Assembly: GCA_944324305.1 (NCBI GenBank)
Contig: CALUVV010000002.1
Coordinates: 1 to 64,000 of the forward strand
Length of the DNA: 64,000 nucleotides
Direction of reading: 5' to 3'
Origin: Candidatus Gastranaerophilales bacterium
GTDB taxonomy: Bacteria; Cyanobacteriota; Vampirovibrionia; Gastranaerophilales; Gastranaerophilaceae
A model generated the notes under the pieces. The model was not told the DNA's origin. It did no database searches and was given only the letters and a program-made list of their open reading frames with translations. A program made the position numbers and the translations under genes. Below, in pieces: positions 61,667-64,000 of this stretch (position 1 is its first letter; every line of letters starts with the position of its first letter).

Positions 61667-63379
61667 CTAATTATTGCTTTTTCCGAAATTCAACAACGGT
61701 TTGCTTAACAAACCGCCGCCTTTATTTTTCTGTTCATCAGCCTGTTGCGCCTGCTGCTGAGCATTAGGATCAGGCGGCGGAGGCGGATTGAGTTCCGCAT
61801 CTGTCATATTTGTAATTTCAAATTCATAATCAGTAGGCTGATTAGGATCAATCGTTACGGCTTCATCAACAGATTCGGTTTTCATTTCCAATTTATGAAG
61901 TCTTAATTTTGTGCTGATTAAAGAATCTTTCATATTACGGAAGAACAGGTAAATATCTTCTACATTTGAAGAATCTCCTTTTATATCGAATTTTCCGTCA
62001 TCTTTTGCAACAAAATATGTTACCCATAATTTTTTAGGAACAGATTCACCCAAAGCTGTGTAAGCCATGAGCTTTGATCTGTTATTACCGAGAACTTTTT
62101 TAATTTCCGCATTAACATCAAAGTCATTTTGTTTATTTTGTTCTTCCTGCAGTCTTTTAATTTCCGCATCTGTCTGCTGAAGTTTTGCATTAACATCATC
62201 AAGCAGAGTTTGTTTCTGTTTAGCTACCATAGGAACAACCATAAATGCAATTACAGCTGGAATTAAAAGCACAACAGCCGCTGCTGCCGCAACATTTCTT
62301 GCCGCATTGGGAGAAATATCGAATTCAGTAGTTCCTAAAACAACATGCACAGGCTCATTAGGATCATCACTCGCTCCTTCGGTTGCAGAACCGCTCAGGA
62401 AATTAAACTTAACCGGCATGCTTACATTGGAGCCTACGGCTATACCTATAGCTTCCAGAGAAATTTTATGTGCGGTTTCTTCCAAAACTTCCAAACTTAC
62501 AGGCAGTGCATCCTGTTTTTTAAAGCTGTTATTTTCCCAGAAATTAACAATTCCGTCTGTCTGAAGTCTCTTGGAAAGAAGCTCCGCACTTACCATATCT
62601 GTTTCTGAAATAACGTACAGATAATTTGCGGGATAGCTCATTAAAGTAATCTGCGCCGATGCGTTAATTGCGTTATAAATTTCATCGCCTTCGAATGACT
62701 TAATCGCAAGAGGTTCTTCATAGTAATCAACGATATTTTTACCTATCATGGAACAGATTGAATATCCGCTTTGAGTTATAAGCATAAGGTTCCAGGATAT
62801 GTTTTCTTTCATCTGTTCTTCTGCCAAGCCCGAAAAAGCCAGAGCTTTAAGAATTGAAGTCAAAGACATTTCAACGCCGGAAAGATTAGCTCCCAGTTCG
62901 GTCAAAGCGTTTTTAATATCGTCAATAGTGTTCTTTTGAACAGCTGAATAAAAAAGCTTTCTCATATCGCCGGATTGAGAGTTATTAGCGTCAATCCAGC
63001 TGATTACAGGCTCATATCTTTTAAATATATATGACTGTTCAACTTCTGAAGTCAAAGCTTCCGTAACCGCATCATCCGCAAGAAGAAGCGGAAGTTCTTT
63101 GCTTCCGAAAAGAACCATCGGAAGGTTTAAAACAACGTTACTTTTTATATTAATTTTCAGTTCGGCAAAAAGTTCCGTAACTGCATTTTTAAAAGCTTCA
63201 ATATCAGCCAGTTCTCTTAAAGATTCATTATATTCAAGAGGTCTGTATGCATAATTTTTAACCGTACGGCTTGATGTATCAAGCTGTATAAGTTCCAGCC
63301 CCACACCGGGAGTAACGGACAAATATACCGTATCCTTACTGCCAACGCCCAACTGCGATAAAATACTGTTTAAATCCAT
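61667..63379 (-). CDS. PilM-PilN fusion (GspL-like) pilus assembly protein
   Basis: 570 residues. Residues 1-~320 resemble actin-like PilM, ending in 'EAIGIAVGS', where PilM ends in G-L-A-hydrophobic. Immediately after comes 'PVKFNFLSG' (about 323-330), matching the N-terminal N-L-L/N-F-L motif by which PilN binds PilM. A membrane helix (about 362-384), a coiled coil (385-420) and a periplasmic ferredoxin-like domain then follow as in PilN. The C-terminal tail is Pro/Gln-rich. Elsewhere PilM and PilN are separate; GspL of type II secretion has this fused order. Confidence 0.82.
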   Translation of the reverse strand: MDLNSILSQLGVGSKDTVYLSVTPGVGLELIQLDTSSRTVKNYAYRPLEYNESLRELADIEAFKNAVTELFAELKINIKSNVVLNLPMVLFGSKELPLLLADDAVTEALTSEVEQSYIFKRYEPVISWIDANNSQSGDMRKLFYSAVQKNTIDDIKNALTELGANLSGVEMSLTSILKALAFSGLAEEQMKENISWNLMLITQSGYSICSMIGKNIVDYYEEPLAIKSFEGDEIYNAINASAQITLMSYPANYLYVISETDMVSAELLSKRLQTDGIVNFWENNSFKKQDALPVSLEVLEETAHKISLEAIGIAVGSNVSMPVKFNFLSGSATEGASDDPNEPVHVVLGTTEFDISPNAARNVAAAAAVVLLIPAVIAFMVVPMVAKQKQTLLDDVNAKLQQTDAEIKRLQEEQNKQNDFDVNAEIKKVLGNNRSKLMAYTALGESVPKKLWVTYFVAKDDGKFDIKGDSSNVEDIYLFFRNMKDSLISTKLRLHKLEMKTESVDEAVTIDPNQPTDYEFEITNMTDAELNPPPPPDPNAQQQAQQADEQKNKGGGLLSKPLLNFGKSNN

Positions 63380-63401
63380 AATATCTTTTTCTTACTATTT
63401 G

Positions 63402-63430
63402 TTTACTCTAATACATTTTTATTATACAAT
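63402..63430 (+). promoter_or_regulatory. nadA promoter
   Basis: TTTACT (63402-63407), 17 bases, TACAAT (63425-63430), about 60 bases before the nadA start. Confidence 0.5.
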
Positions 63431-63492
63431 ATATTTTATAAAGTTTCCAAATTTAACATAAATTTACACTAAACGTAGGAGAATTTACCCGA

Positions 63493-64000
63493 ATGAAAGA
63501 GCTGATTGATAAAATTAATAAATTAAAAAAAGAAAAAAATGCTGTTATTCTGGCACACTGTTATCAAAATGCTGAGATTGACGAAGTTGCCGATTATGTG
63601 GGTGATTCGTTGTATTTAAGCCAGATGGCGGCAAAAACCGATGCAGATATAATACTTTTTGCAGGGGTATATTTTATGGCACAGACTGCTAAAATCTTAT
63701 GCCCTGATAAAAAAGTGCTTCTCCCGCGTTTAGAATCAGGATGCCGCATGGCTGATATGATTACGTTAAATCAGCTCAGAGAATTTAAAAGCAAACATCC
63801 CGGCATTCCGACAGTATGCTATATAAATTCAACGGCAGAAGTCAAATCCGAATGTGATATATGCTGCACAAGTTCGAATGCCGTCAAAATTGTCGGAAGC
63901 CTTAATGCCGATAAAATATTATTTTTACCTGACACTTATCTGGGTAAATGGGTTGAAGAAAAGCTTGGAAATGTTGAAGTTATAACTTATCCCGGGTTTT
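63493..64000 (+). CDS. nadA: Quinolinate synthase NadA, N-terminal part
   Basis: 169 codons are present before the right edge. 'AVILAHCYQNAEIDEVADYVGDSL' and 'FMAQTAKILCPDKKVLLPRLESGC' are the NadA signatures, including the first iron-sulfur cysteine in 'ILCPD'. It condenses iminoaspartate with dihydroxyacetone phosphate to quinolinate in NAD synthesis. AGGAGAA site before ATG 63493. Possibly regulated by the NrtR-like protein at 25806, although no operator was recognised. Confidence 0.95.
   Translation, partial: MKELIDKINKLKKEKNAVILAHCYQNAEIDEVADYVGDSLYLSQMAAKTDADIILFAGVYFMAQTAKILCPDKKVLLPRLESGCRMADMITLNQLREFKSKHPGIPTVCYINSTAEVKSECDICCTSSNAVKIVGSLNADKILFLPDTYLGKWVEEKLGNVEVITYPGF

Overview
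The window is low-GC, densely packed bacterial DNA with gene features of a diderm related to the Cyanobacteria. The best guess is a non-photosynthetic gut Vampirovibrionia (Melainabacteria, order Gastranaerophilales). Supporting this: the F1 beta and epsilon genes (atpD-atpC) stand alone, as in cyanobacteria and plastids; Min, secretin-based pilus and KdsC-like genes point to an envelope with an outer membrane; there are many short pilin-like genes beginning FTLAEVL; several lineage-type proteins carry an N-terminal F-x-(A)G motif; and AdhE indicates fermentative life. TGA is used as a stop codon. The taxonomic call is inference and has not been checked by any search. No CRISPR array, insertion sequence or prophage was seen.

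Layout: 1-2363 is the N-terminal part of a very large filamentous adhesin on the minus strand. At 2.5-7.2 kb lie a flippase, RimO, a pilin-like protein with a divergent small HTH gene, and an SDR enzyme. At 7.2-13.1 kb is a type IV pilus/type II secretion-like operon (PilP-like, secretin, PilB-like ATPase, PilC-like platform). At 13.4-15.6 kb are a uridine-kinase-like protein and an island of four tiny HTH regulators. At 15.7-17.5 kb is atpD-atpC. At 17.5-26.5 kb are a pilin-like gene, a split chromate transporter, a ComM/YifB ATPase, a GT9 glycosyltransferase, an HD hydrolase, a pilin/XRE pair, and a NrtR-like/secG/tcdA/SDR operon. At 26.6-30.1 kb are a lytic transglycosylase and minCDE. At 31.5-40.8 kb is a ribosomal protein operon (S10, L3 to L18). 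At 40.9-45.6 kb are a DnaJ-family protein, a pilin-like gene and gcvT-gcvH-gcvPA. At 45.6-48.6 kb are tRNA-Val, tRNA-Cys and lineage-type hypotheticals. At 48.8-51.7 kb is adhE with a Rex-like operator. At 52-64 kb are a rhodanese, a kdsC-TPR-lysC operon, an orphan histidine kinase, ComF, a pilin-like gene, a radical SAM protein, PilO-like and fused PilM-PilN genes, and the start of nadA.

The most unusual theme is the pilin-like family. Five paralogues are scattered through the window and are controlled in two different ways. Two have short leaders and each faces a divergent small HTH gene across palindromic DNA (5384-6172 and 23142-23917). Three (17554, 41954, 59270) have good promoters, Shine-Dalgarno sequences and start codons. 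In all three, a run of exactly ten G lies between the start codon and the FTLAEVL segment, within the shared core TC-G10-C. In all three the run leaves the start codon out of frame with the pilin, and 8 or 11 G would restore it. This looks like a set of phase-variable pilin contingency loci or a programmed slippage system. A systematic homopolymer miscall is the main alternative.
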